From Lathyrus oleraceus (lineage: Eukaryota; Streptophyta; Magnoliopsida; Fabales; Fabaceae), in NCBI RefSeq assembly GCF_024323335.1, contig NC_066581.1, forward strand, positions 300,639,536 through 300,703,535: 64,000 nucleotides of DNA, read 5' to 3'. Positions within the stretch are counted from its first letter, which is position 1. Each line of letters starts with the position of its first letter. The notes beneath the pieces were generated by a model, which saw only the letters and a list, made by a program, of their open reading frames with translations, searched no databases and had not been told where the DNA came from. Positions 11,597 through 26,094 of this stretch are shown piece after piece. The position numbers and the translations under genes were made by a program.

Positions 11597-12706
11597 CAAT
11601 AATAATATAATTATAATTATTATAATAAATATATTTTATTATTATTATATTTAATAACTATAATAATAACAATAATAATAATAATAATAATATTAACTAT
11701 TACTATTATATTTACTATGTTCCATATTTCTCTTAAGTACATTGCACCTTACGGTATTCCAAAAATCTCTCAAGTACACCGTATCTTACCGTGTTCCTTA
11801 TTTATTCTATCTTTCATCAATTTGTCATTATGTGTGTGACCTTGTAGGTTCTTGTGACGTTGACAATTATATCAAATCATACATTTAATATAATAAATAA
11901 TGAGCCGTATCTAGCAACACATCACTGCTACCCAACTTACGAAAATATCATGTGATATGACAAAACATTTTCATGATAATATTATCGTGTACAATTACCC
12001 TTTTGCCCTCGTGTCTATATTGAATACAAGGAATATACCCTGTCACCCTTGTCCAGTTCAATATTGGGCCCTTAGACATTTATCATGTTACGTAGGATGG
12101 ACAAATTCCATCTAAGTCACTCATGTACCTCATCATACTTTGTGGAGTACTCATCAACTGTCTTTATGGTGATCCAGTTACGGATAACTTTTGATCAACA
12201 ATAAAGTAATCGACTTCACATCTAAGATAACTTATGACACTTTGCATAACTTTCTATGTAGTAATATTTATGGTCGAATGGTGGTATACACCACTATCAC
12301 CATGAGAATAACTTATGACACTTTGCATAACTTTCTATGTAGTATTCTCATAGCGGGTCATCCAGTATAAATATTACTCATAATATTCATACATATGTGA
12401 AGACTTGATAACTCTTTATCCATGATTCATGAGACGTGATCATCAGTCTATCCACATAATAGTCTCATTGCTTTAATATTATCTCACTTCATAATAAATT
12501 TGACTATAAATACTTTAAGAATAATGTCCTTATGTTTAGTGGGATCTCATAATTAAGTCAAACTTAACATTTCATTAAAAAGACTATCTATTCTTAGAAC
12601 TTTATTATTTTGGAAAAACAAACATAATAAAGAAATGTCTTTTAATTATTAATAAACAATTCGATACAAGTACCAAAACTATTGGCCTCCAGGGTTTACA
12701 CCAACA
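11282..12706 (-). mobile_element. LTR of an unclassified LTR retrotransposon
   Basis: On the minus strand it starts TGTTGGTGTAAACCCTGGAG at 12706 and appears to end near TTAATCACCACA at about 11292. A TATA-like stretch (TTTATAAATATAACC, minus) lies near 11505. No primer site or coding region adjoins it, so it is probably a solo or truncated LTR. Its left end abuts the copia LTR end at 11281. The family is not named here; the 12706 end is better supported than the left end. Confidence 0.5.
11562..11702. repeat. (AAT)n microsatellite
   Basis: Runs of AAT/ATA with a few C interruptions (AACAACAAT) and a mirrored ATT stretch in the middle. It lies in the LTR just 5' of its TATA-like box on the minus strand. 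Confidence 0.9.
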
Positions 12707-13800
12707 ACCTAAATGTTGGTTTAAATAGATTCTCACAAATTCATCTCAAATGTTTGTAATGTAACGACTTAGAATGACAATGGATCATGCATTCTCCAAG
12801 GTTGTGCTTTATTCTATGCCCAAATTAACATGTTTCAAATTAAGAGTTATTTTTTCATTAATGTACCCAAATCACGAAAATATCATGTGATATGACAATA
12901 TTTTCGTGATAATATTATCGTGTATAATTATCCTTTTGCCCTCGTGTCTATATTGAACACAAAGCATAGACCGTGTCACCCTTGTCCAGATCAATATTGG
13001 GCCCTTAAACATTTATCCTGTTACGTAGGATTGACAAATTCCATCTAAGTCACTCATGTACCTCATCATACTTTGTGGAGTACCCATCAACTATCTTTAT
13101 GGTCATCTAGTTACGGACAACTTTTGATCAGCAATAAAGTAATCGACTTCACATCTAGGATAACTTATGACACTTTGCATAACTTTCTATATAGTAATCT
13201 TTATGGTCGAATGGTGGTATACACCACTATCACCATGAGAATAACTTATGACACTTTGCATAAAATTTTATGTAGTATTCTCATAGCGGGTCATCCAGTA
13301 TAAATATTACTCATAATATTCATATCTATGTGAAGAGTTGATAACTCTTTATCCATGATTCATGAGACGTGATCATTAGTCTATCCACATAATAGTCTCA
13401 ATGCTTTAATATTATCCCACTTCATAATAAATTTGACTACAAATACTTTAAGAATAATGTCTTTATGATTAATGGGATCTCATAATTAAGTCAAACTTAA
13501 CATTTCATTAAAAATACTATCTATTCTTGGGACTTTATTATTTTGGAAAAACAAACATAATAAAGAAATGTCTGTTAATTATTAATAAATAATTTGATAC
13601 AAGTACCAAAACTATTGGCCTCCGGGGTTTACACCAATAACCTAAAGGTTGGTTTCAATAGATTCTAACAAATTCATCTAGAATGTTTGTAATGTAACGA
13701 CTTAGAATTGAAACGGATCATGCATTCTCCAAGGCTGTGCTTTATTCTATGCCCAAATTAACATGTTTCGGAATTAAGAGTTATTTTTTCATTAATGTAC
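11929..13800. repeat. Direct tandem duplication, two copies of about 935 bp
   Basis: Copy 1 is 11929-12866 and copy 2 is 12867-13800, with a few percent difference. Each unit holds the outer part of the minus-strand LTR (to 12706 or 13640) plus about 160 bp of flank ending TTTTTTCATTAATGTAC. Copy 2 is followed at once by a pyrimidine-rich splice acceptor and a coatomer exon, so the 160-bp flank is probably old intron sequence. Each unit also has an internal duplication of ATAACTTATGACACTTTGC. The copy junction is near ATGTACCCAAATCACG (12861-12876). Confidence 0.88.
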
Positions 13801-14105
13801 TCTCTTACTCTCTTCCTTAGGTCATCCAACAACATATGTCGTCGCTTCACTAAAGGGTCTTGGTATGAAGCTCGGTAAATCTCAAAAGACAAATCAATTT
13901 TCAGGATCATTGAAATAAAAAGGTGAGGTCACTGATGAAGATGTTCAGCCAAGACTTAGTGAGTTTTGGACAGCTTCCCCACCATTTACCGATCCTGTCA
14001 CTTTAACTGTTGAGGAGAAATTAAATGTGACAATGAAGCGAGATGACGGAGTTGGTAGTTTTAATGTTCAAGGCACAATGTCTCTACAAATTCTTAACTA
14101 AGAAG

Positions 14106-17100
14106 TGTTGGAAATCCACCAAAACCTATGGAGAATTTCAATCAATCTTGAAGAACAAGATTGTTATCATCCACACAATAGCAATGAAAAGAAAAGAATA
14201 ATGGAGAAATAAATAAAGTAAAGAACGATGAAGAAGAAGAAGAATTAAATTCTGTAGAGTTTCTCTCTGCCCACAAACTGTGGAAAACTTCTATTTCACT
14301 TTGCAACTACAAAATACTGTGAATACAATGTTATGAATACTCTATTCACTTCATTACAAAAATAAGGGTTACTCCCTCTATTTATAAATTTAGGTTAACT
14401 TGGACCTCAAGCCAAAGCCCAAAACTATCAAAGCCCAAAATAGCTAACACTACTAAAATAGGCCTAAGTCAAAATCCTGTGTGAAGCAACATGCTTCGAC
14501 ACTTCGACACACTAACACAACTTAACACACTAGGTGGTTCGACACTTCCTTGTTCCTGTCGAGCAACATGCTTCAACATAAAGAATTATAATTTAACACA
14601 CCACTTAATTCATTGTGTCTAAGCTATCTACATTCATCATAACTTTTAGTCTTCTTAACACTTCGACCTGCACTCCCTTCGTCATGATGTATGCAATCTA
14701 ATTCTCAATTCCGCAGTGTTCCACATTCATCTTCCCATCTGCTACATGCTCTCGAATATAATGGAACCTCATTTCGATGTACTTGCTTCGACCATGTGCT
14801 ATCGGATTCTTCGCCAAATTGATAAATGACATTTTGTCGATCTTTATGGTAATTGCTCCATGACTCTTCGCTGTTATCTCTTCGACCAGATTCACCATCC
14901 ATGTTGCTTGACATGCACAAAAAGAAGCAACTATGTATTCTGCTTCGCACGACAGTAATGCCATTACTGGCTCCTTTCTCAAACTCCAAGCAACTGGTGC
15001 ACCACCTAGCATAAACACATAGCTAGTTATGGATTTTCGATCCTCAACATCACTACACCAACTTAAGTCAGTGTATCCCACTAATTTTCATTCTTTTCTT
15101 TCATCAGTTGTAGGAAACAAAATGCGATAGTCGAGAGTTCCTTTCAGATACCTTAGTATCCTCTTCGTCGCTGCTAGATGTGATACCTTTGGCTTTTGCA
15201 TGAATCTACTCACCATACCTACACTGTATGCTAAGTCAGGCCTTGTATGACAAAGGTACCGAAGTGACCCAATAAGTCTTCTATATTGGGTTGGGTCGAC
15301 ATCATCTTCATCTGAATCTTTCGACAATTGTAATCTGGGCTCAGTTGGAGTCGAAGTTAGGTTGCAATCTTGCATCTCAAATCTCTTTAGTATTTCTCCT
15401 GCATACCTTCTTTGATGCATCATCAAACCTCTATCACTCTTGTAGAATTAGATGCCAAGTAAATATGAAATGTCACCCAGATCTGAAATTTTGAATTCCT
15501 TATTGAGATCACCTTTGAAGTCTGCGATCTCCTTCTTGCAACTACCTGTTATCAACAGGCCATCGACATAGAGGCATAATATAAGCAATTCACTCGTGCT
15601 TCTTCTTACATATACTCCATGTTCAGATTTTCACTTCATAAATTCTTTCTCCCTTAGAAAGCCATCTATCTTCTTGTTCCAAGCTCTTGGAGCTTGTTTA
15701 AGTCCGTACAGGGCTTTGTGTAACCTGTACACTTTTCTTTCTTTGTCGTGTTTCACAAACCTAGCTGGTTGTGCAACATAAACTTCTTCTTCTAAGGGGC
15801 CATTAAGGAATGCACATTTCACATCCATATGACACATCTACCAGTTGTTCATGTTTGCTAGACCAATAACCAACCTGATTGTTTCGATCCTAGCAACAGG
15901 TGCAAAACCCTCATCAAAGTCGATTCCTTCTTTTTGAAGAAATCCTTTCGCCACAAGTCTCGCCTTGTATAGAGTCACTTCTCTTTTGGGATTCAACTTC
16001 ACCTTGTATACCCACTTCACATCGGTTGCCTTCTTGTCTTGGGGAGATTCGACAAGTGACCAAGTTTTGTTGACTTCGATTGACTTCAGCTCTTCGTCCA
16101 TTGCTTTCATCCACTTCGAATCTTTCAATGACTCGGCTGCATTGACAAGTTTGACATCTGCGTAGAAAGAATAATGTACCAACTCACCTTCTTCATCGAC
16201 CATATTATCTGATGTAATTACACATTCTTGCAACCTTGCAGGCATGTGTCTTATTCTTTGAGGTCTGCTTGAGCCTGCTTCACCTCTGACTTCTTCCTGT
16301 CGAACTTCTCTTTCGACTTCACTAGTTGGTTCATCATAAAAGATTCTCACTGAGTCTTTCTCGACATTCTCATTCTAATCCCACTCCTTAAGCTCATATG
16401 TGATCACGTCCCTGCTAATCACCACTTGCTTATTCACTGGGTCGAACAACTTGTATCCTCCAGTCGAATGATATCCTATCAGGATCATCTGACTCGACTT
16501 GTCATCAAGTTTTCCTGTTAACTGATCTGGCACATGTCTATATGTTATAGATCCAAACATCTCCAGATGACTCAAGCTAGGCTTGACACCAGACAAACAT
16601 TCTTCTGGCGTGATTCCTTATAGCTTCTTCGTCGGACATCTATTTAGGATATATGTCGCAGTCGATACAACTTCTCCCCATAATTCTTTGGGTAGATGCT
16701 TGTCTTTCAACATACTTCTGACCATATTCATAATGGTTCTATTCTTCCTTTCCACGACTCCATTCTGCTGTGGAGTGTAGGGTGGCACCACCTCATGCAC
16801 AATCCCTTCTTTCACACACAATGCATCGAAGTCTTTCGACACATATTATCCACCACCATCAGTTCTCAAAATCTTGATCTTTCGACCGCTCTGTCTTTCG
16901 ACCATAGATTTAAATTTGACAAATACCTCGATCACTTCACTTTTCTTCTTGATCAGGTAAGACCATAGTTTCCGACTGAAATCATCTATGAATGTAACAA
17001 AGTATTTGTTAACTCCAATCGAATCCACCTGGAGAGGACCACATACATCTGAGTATATGACTTCAAGAATTGCCTTTGACCTGCTTCTTGCATCCTTACT

Positions 17101-19160
17101 GAAGTTGTTCTTATGTTGCTTCGCTTGCACGCATTCTTCACACATTTCGTTTGGAATGTCGATTTCTGGTAATCCGTAAACCATATTTCTTCTCTTTAAA
17201 TCTCCGATGTCTTTGAAATTGAGATGGCCAAGTCTATAATGCCATATCCATTCATCTCCGTTGGCTGTTGTTGCAAGGCACTTACGCCCCATCACATTTA
17301 TTTCAATCTTGAAGGTTCTATTATGAGACATTGGAGCGTTCAAGATCAACCTTCCATTTGAGTCGAGAACTCTCATCATCTTGTCTTCGATCGACACTCT
17401 GTAGTTCGTTTCGACTAACCTCCATATGCCGAGCAAATTTCTCTTCATGCCTGATATGTACAACACATTTGAAATTACTAACCTCTTGCCATTTTTCCTC
17501 ATAATCAGAACATCGCCAACACCTTCAGCTGCTAGAGTGTTGTCATTTTCAAATTTTCACCATGTTCTTCATTGAAGGATTTATGTTGACAAACCAATCT
17601 TCTCTTCCAGTCACATGTGATGAGCATCCTGAGTCCAAGTACCACTGGTCCTTGAATCTCTCTTCTTCTCTTGTTGTAACCATCAGCAACATCTCTTCTT
17701 CTTCATATTTCGCCAGCTTTGCATAAGTTTCTTGATTCTTATGCTTTTTTGGGCAATCACTAGAATAATGACCATACCTTTGATAATAGTAACACTGAAT
17801 GTGACTCTTGTCTGACTTTTAACCACCGCTTCTTCCTCTACCTGCAGCACCACCTCTTTGGTTGCCTTGGTTCTAGGGTTTTCTCTGATTCGACCAGTTT
17901 CCTTCTTGCTAATTTTGACCAGTCAAATTGTTGTAGCCTCCTCTGCCTTTGTTGCCATTCCAACTTCCTTTGCCTTTTCTTTCTTTTGCTGATTGAGCCT
18001 GCAAAGCCATATGGCTCTTCAACTTTCCTACAACTCTTTTAGCCATTCTTTGTTCATGAGATTCAAGCGCCCCTTGAAGATCTTCCTTTGTCAGTTTTGA
18101 CAAATCTTTCGACTCTTCTATGGATACTACCACGTGGTCGAACTTTGGAGCCAACGACCTCAAGATCTTTCGAACAATAGATCTTGATGTCAACACTTCT
18201 CCACATACCTTCATTTGATTCACCAGTTTCGTAACCTTGGTGAAGAAATTAGTTATGCTTTCATTGTCTTTCATTTGAAGAAATTCAGACGTCCTTTTGT
18301 GAGTTTGTAACCTCACCTCTTTCACCTTCTCTGCGCCTCCAAACAATTTCTCCAGAATTTCCCATGCTTCTTTCCTTGACTCTGTATCACTAACATTTTC
18401 AAAGTTATCTGCATCAACACATTGATGAATTATAAAGAGAGCTTTATAATCTTTCTTCTTCAATTCTTTATGTGCGGCCTTTTCTTGATCTGTCGCGGCT
18501 TCTGCAAGCGTTGCTACTCCTTCCTTCACAAGATCCCAAAGATCTTGATAACAGAACACAACTTTTATCTGCTTGCCCCAATTCTCATAATTGTTGTTCT
18601 TAAAAATCGGAAGATTTGCTGGAAAATGTCTGTTTGGATGATTCATTGCCATGGTGATTTTCTTCCCACAAATCGATTAACCGGAGCTCTTGATACCAGA
18701 TGTTGGAAATCCACGAAAATCTATGGAGAATTTCAATCAATCTTGATGAACAAGATTGTTATCACCCACACAATAACAATGAAAAGAAAAGAACAATGGA
18801 GAAAGAAAGAAAGTAAAGAACGATGAAGAAGAAGAATAATTAAATTCTGCAGAGTTTCTCTCTCTGCCCACAAACTATGAAAATTTCTTATTCACTTTGC
18901 AACTGCAAAATACTGTGAATACAATGTTATGAATATTATATTCACTTCATTACAAAAATAAGGGTTACTCCCTCTATTTATAGATTTAGGTTAACCTGGA
19001 CCTCAAGGCAAAACCCAAAACTATAAAAGTCCAAAATAGCTAAAACTACTAAAATAGGCCTAAGTCGAAATCCTGTATAAAGCAACATGATTCGACACTT
19101 CGACACACTAACACAACTTAATACACTAGGTAGTTCGACACAAGAAATTACAATTCAACA
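14106..19160 (-). mobile_element. Complete Tork-like copia retrotransposon
   Basis: Flanked by an exact 5-bp target duplication AGAAG (14101-14105 and 19161-19165). The 3' LTR is 14106-14598 and the 5' LTR 18701-19160; on the minus strand they start TGTTAAATT or TGTTGAATT and end TTCCAACA. The 5' LTR lacks about 35 bp present in the other, and they differ at roughly twenty further sites by eye, so the insertion is not recent. A primer site TGGTATCAAGAGC sits at 18686-18698 and a TATA-like TTTATAAATAGAGG near 14376-14389. The related copy at 26095 shares the RGxQWT-free Tork-type wording and the LTR-proximal CACCAC(C/T)TAATT. Confidence 0.9.
14698..18652 (-). pseudogene. Copia gag-pol, nearly full length but with stops
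   Basis: Gag begins MAMNHPNRHFPANLP at 18652 and stays open to 17909, including the UBN2-type core. Protease, from about 17760 to 17500, is interrupted. Integrase (17502-16618) has the HHCC region (HYRLGHLNF, CEECVQAK), the first Asp in SDVCGP, RTDGGG and then a stop, and ERKNRT. Reverse transcriptase (16350-15430) has [12 protein letters not shown] and [12 protein letters not shown]. Its catalytic motif reads LYVDGLLITG near 15570, so the second Asp of YVDD is Gly. RNase H runs 15081-14698. About half a dozen stops are scattered along it. Frame order is conserved, so this is decay of one polyprotein gene rather than rearrangement. Confidence 0.9.
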
Positions 19161-19189
19161 AGAAGGTGGGCATTTTACAGTTCATATAT

Positions 19190-19830
19190 TTTATACTTAC
19201 TATCTTTGTCAAGCTTTGTGTCCTATAGGTGCTTGTTTACATAACCTTGAATTTATTTTTTACGTAACCATGAATTTATTTTTAATAATAAAATGAGTTT
19301 TTGACATGCAAGCGTTATAGTTGTTTCATATAATCACATCATCATTTGAGAAAACAACTTGTGTAAAACAATTTTTTCCCACCTTAGATGTTATATATAG
19401 TGTATATACACTTTTCTCCTAGTGTATATACTTGTGTAAAAGATCATTATCCCCTTAGCCGTTTTCAGTTGTTTTGTATAGTACCTAAGTTGATGATTAA
19501 CAGGGAACTTCCATGGACGATGGTTTGGCTATAGTTTTGAACAACGAAGATATCCGTGGTAGGTTTGGACAACAACTGTGACTGGGAGGGCTTTGAGCAG
19601 TCGAAGGTTTAGACAAATAAATAGTACAATATTCCTCACAATATTGAAGTAAATTTACATCACTTTGCAAAGGTTAAAAAATATGACATTATATGTAAAG
19701 TTATCCCTATAAACAGCCTACCATATCTTCTATGTGGCATAAAGTTAAAATGTTGAGCCACACTTTTTCACCATAAAAAAATAAGATTATAGGAAAAGAT
19801 AGAAAGTGTATTGTTTCAAATATACGAGTT
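19190..19830. other. Non-coding stretch after the coatomer relic
   Basis: AT-rich. It contains a near repeat of AGTGTATATAC (about 19400 and 19420). No exon or element could be recognised. It may be remaining intron of the coatomer relic. Confidence 0.5.
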
Positions 19831-19839
19831 TATATTATA

Positions 19840-20425
19840 TTAAATAAATGTATTGTTGTTTTAAATATTTTTATAAATGAGAAAATTTTAATTATTGATA
19901 TAATTATATTTATAATTGGGAATAAGTTACAAATATATTTATTAATTAATTGGAAAAATCTATTGTTGATATAAGTTGTAAATATTTTAATAAATGACAA
20001 AAGTACAATTATTTTTATAGACATGATAAGTTATACATATTTTTATAAATGGGAATTTTTTTTATTGTTGACACAATTATTTTTCTAAACAGGGATAAAT
20101 TAGAAATATTTTTATAATTTTTTTTTTATTGTTGATACAATCATTTTTATAAACGGGAATAAGTTACAAATATTTTTATTAATCGGAAAAGTCTATTATT
20201 GATACAATTATTTTTATAAAAAGAAATAAGTTACAAATACTTTTATAAATGAAAAAAGTCTATATTAATATAAATATTTCTACAAACGGAAAATTTTATT
20301 GTTGATACAATTATTTCTATAAACGGGAATAAATTACAAAAAAAAATTATAAGTGAGAAAAAGTTTGTTGATACATTTATTTTTATAAACAGAAATAAAT
20401 TATAAATATTTTTATAAAGACAGAT
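19840..20425. repeat. AT-rich minisatellite, roughly 60-bp period
   Basis: Diverged copies of a unit built from TTGTTGATACAATTA, TTTTTATAAACGGGAATAA and GTTACAAATATTTTTATAAA recur about eight to ten times. Period and order vary, so copies were gained and lost. No coding potential. Confidence 0.8.
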
Positions 20426-20788
20426 ACAAATTTTAAGTGTTTATACTTCATCAAATAAATTTATTGTTTTTACAAATATTTAAAAAATACTACTTGTATC
20501 AAAGAATAACGGTTGATGCATATATAAAACAAGTTTCAAAGTTAACAAATGAGATATCACGACGTGTAATATTAAATATTTTGTTCGTGTTACCTTTGTT
20601 TTGAATGTATTATTTGGATAAAAAAATATAATTAACGATAGAAAATATGAATTTGAAGTTGACAAAATGTATTATGAATCCAGACAGGAACTAGTGCAAA
20701 CACACATATTTATTATTAGTTATTCATAAAAAATTAAGATATTATATATAGCATTTTCTCCAAGGAATTGATTGAGTAAGGTGATGGC

Positions 20789-22622
20789 TAGGGATGACAA
20801 TTTGACTCATCCCTAGTGGATACCCATAAAAATATCCAGAACGGGTAGAGTAAAAATCCGCATATATGGATACGGGCATGACCTCGGATAATTAGCCACT
20901 TAAATAAGCGGGGATGTGTGTGGGTATGGGCACCTTCGTACCCAACCCGCCACATACCCATATAATATATATATTTTAATTTATATTATTATATAAAAGT
21001 AAATGTGTATCAATTTTTAAAAATACATCAATTTTAAACTACTACATATTTAATATAAGTGATCATTTATTTCATAATTCAACGGTAAATTTTTTAATTT
21101 TTTTTAATATTCTTAAAAACTTAAAATAATATAATAATTTATACTTGACATATTTATTTTTATTAGAAATACGGATAATAGGTACGGGTACAGACACTTA
21201 CATACTCATAGGATACAGGCACGGATGTCAATATTAGTACCCAAATGGATATGGACTCTGTTATGATTGAGATTAATCATGAGGGTGTTCGCTGTGAATT
21301 TTGGCGAACAACCTCTGGTTTACCAAAACTTGTAGAATTGGGTTACTTGCAGGATCAACCACACAAATCCTAGGACATGTGCAGATCTAGATGGTCTTGA
21401 AGATGTCTAGAATCACTTTCATATATTTCATTTTTGTTCTCTAAGTGTTTTACGTTGAAATATGTTGATTAAAACGTTAAGTTGATGTAAATTTTACAAG
21501 ATAAAGTAAATGGCGGAAAATAACTAACAAAATGTAAAGTGTCGAAAAGGAGAAAGTGCAGAAAGATAAATGACTGGAAAACATAAAAGAGATTTGTAAA
21601 GAACTTTAAACTTTATAAAATAAACTTTGAAGGAATTGGTGTTTGTTTACACATACATTTTCCAAATATGACTCTTTTCTCTCACACGGGTACTTTGAGC
21701 GTTTTCAGGAATTTTGTACAAGTAATTCTTCACACACTTTTTTCGATAACAACTACCCTATTTATAAACAAATAACATAACTGTTACTAACGACCAAGTC
21801 CTAAAACTGTGACACATGGCTTTCTTCCTTTCGCCAGATGCTTCCACGCGTCCTCTGCCAAATGTTACAACTTTTTAAATTCAAATTTACACTTTAAGTC
21901 GAAACGACGTCTTCCTTCAGGCCTTTTTTGTCGAATTATCGATATACTGCAATGTCTTCCATGTCTTGTCAAAGTACTCTTCTAGCTGCAAATATCATGT
22001 CGAAATATCAAAGCTTCCATTTTGTCGAAGTATCGACCACACTTATCAACCAAATCGTTTTATCCCATGTTATCATATGTCGAAAAAGTCATTCTGTACA
22101 CCAAATCTCATGGCGTCGAAAACGCACGTATACAAAGGGCACAAAGGACAAAATAATAGAATTAGAGGCAAATCACACTAATGGACAGGTGGCAATTGAT
22201 CCACCTTTGGTGCAAATAAGGAGAAGCGTACGAGAGAGAAAGGAAAACAGAAAATATTCTGATTGAGTGAGCATAAAAGGGAACAACAAAGAGAGTAGTG
22301 GGGTGGAAAATTTGGTAATTAAATCTCTCTCTCCCTTGTAATTCTGTTGGTGGAGTAGTACTCACCATTATCTTTTCCTTCTGTCCTTTCCTATAATTCC
22401 TTCAAACGGCATGTTAGCCATATTTGCTGAATATAGCAGAGAGATTTCTTCTTAGTTGTAACCTCTTTAATACAATTTAGTGAAACCATATTCTGCATCT
22501 CTATTATTCTGTTGCGTTAAATTTTCTGACCAAACCAGACTCGGATAGAATTTTTTTCGAATTGCAGTTATGAGGACGGGTAGTATAGTACCATACCCAA
22601 ATTTTATCCATGGTCATCCCTA
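20789..22622. mobile_element. Small non-autonomous hAT element with an insertion inside it
   Basis: The left end TAGGGATGACAATT (20789) mirrors the right end GGTCATCCCTA (to 22622). The 8-bp flanks GTGATGGC (20781-20788) and ACGATGGC (22623-22630) agree at six positions, as expected for an aged hAT target duplication. Subterminal sequence is rich in GGATAC/GGGTA. Without the 1.3-kb insert the element is about 530 bp. No transposase is encoded. Confidence 0.8.
21264..22566. mobile_element. Probable solo LTR nested in the hAT element
   Basis: The insert begins TGATTGAGATTAATC and ends GAATTGCA, flanked on both sides by GTTA (21260-21263 and 22567-22570; the shared word extends to GTTATGA if slid). 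A TATA-like TTTATAAATAGGGTAG is on the minus strand near 21765. No gag-pol lies inside. A short frame with RRSVRERKENRKYSD near 22220 vaguely resembles copia linker wording and is not enough for a call. The flank is 4 bp rather than 5. Confidence 0.5.
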
Positions 22623-22630
22623 ACGATGGC

Positions 22631-23241
22631 ATTGTGTTCATCTTGATTGGATTGATTATGTGACTTGTTTAAGGTAAACACTTTTGAAATGTTATATATA
22701 TGTTTATGATGTTGGATGCAAATTATTTGTACTTCTTCTTTTCAAAATTTTAAAGTGCTTTGTTAAAAATATTTGTGCTAAATAATAGATTATTTTATAT
22801 TAATTTAACACTAATAATTTTTTCTAATATCCTTTAGTATTGATTATTATTCTTTCTTTTAACTTTTTAAATTTCTTTTTTTCTTGTTATAAATCAAAGA
22901 CATTATTGTAAAATCATATATAATTTTTTTATATAACATTAAAATTTTAATTTATATAAAATATCCAAATATTTTATAATTTTGGACGGAGTATATGATT
23001 TTACATACGGATTTGTTTTTTTTTTTTAAAGTTCGCCCGGATTTGTTGATGGTATGACTAGACTATTTTTTCAATAAATTTCCAAACTCGTCATAAAATA
23101 TGGTTTAATTTTATTTATTTCAAATTCATGATAAAAGAAATTCCACCCCAAGAACTTAATCAAATAAGTTGCACAATCATGATTATAATTAAAAGAAGAT
23201 CCTCATCTTGAATCTGGGGAAGCAAATAATGTGAAACAATT
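22631..23241. other. AT-rich 3' flank of the DUF1499 gene
   Basis: It holds the 3' untranslated part of the gene on the minus strand. Beyond about 23100 no feature was recognised. Confidence 0.5.
23111..23119 (-). terminator. Candidate polyadenylation signal of the DUF1499 gene
   Basis: On the minus strand it reads AATAAATAA, about 125 bp after the stop codon, in AT-rich sequence. It is a common plant near-upstream element; no transcript evidence is available. Confidence 0.4.
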
Positions 23242-25732
<2,491 letters not shown>

Positions 25733-25833
25733 GGATGGAGGATGAAGAACTTAAAGGTAAGATTTGATTCTTAATGGTAAAAAATGTAAATAACATTAGC
25801 AATTTGCAAATGAGGGACAGAGAGCAATGACAT

Positions 25834-25846
25834 GCATTTATAATGA
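25834..25846 (-). promoter_or_regulatory. Candidate TATA box of the DUF1499 gene
   Basis: The minus strand reads CATTATAAATGCATG about 105 bp upstream of the start codon, a plausible distance for a plant core promoter with a short leader. Confidence 0.45.
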
Positions 25847-25849
25847 GTT

Positions 25850-26094
25850 TATTAATTAGTAGCATTGTTATTATCATTAAAAAATATATTTAATAGGAAA
25901 TAGATTTTTTTTAATTGAGGGGAACTTAGAAAAGCAAAAGAAAAAAAGAAAAAAAGAAAAAAATTAGAAGCTATTTAAATTATAATGGATTGGGTATTAT
26001 GTAACTGGATTTTTTATTTTTTTTTAGAAAATCACTTATTAAAAATGCATTACATGAACTATTTTAAAATTACATCTAACAATATGGTACATAT
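25850..26094. other. AT-rich upstream region
   Basis: Purine-rich (AAAAAGAAAAAAAG near 25945) and AT-rich. No gene was recognised. It ends at a copia LTR. Confidence 0.5.

Larger units (their letters stand above)
13821..19190 (+). pseudogene. Coatomer delta-subunit pseudogene exon, split by a copia insertion
   Basis: Coatomer delta (archain) is part of the COPI coat for Golgi-to-ER vesicles. An exon starts at 13821 after TTCCTTAG. Its reading contains KGLGMKLGKSQKTNQF, DPVTLTVEEKLNV and NVQGTMSLQILN, a close match to the plant protein just before its mu-homology domain. It is dead: a stop replaces a codon after GSLK, and another stands where LNQE is expected (LN*E). At 14105 it is cut by a 5.05-kb copia. 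The frame resumes after 19165 with GGHFTVHI, fitting the family's DGxxQVQI. No further exon was recognised downstream. The window therefore holds a relic, not the functional gene. Confidence 0.88.

Noticed and set aside
19500..19625. Possible further coatomer exon (GGAACTTCCATGGACGATGG region)
   Set aside because: Translation in all frames did not resemble the expected next part of coatomer delta.
22110..22266. Small frame ending RRSVRERKENRKYSD, slightly like a copia integrase-RT linker
   Set aside because: Too short and isolated; the surrounding sequence looks like an LTR.
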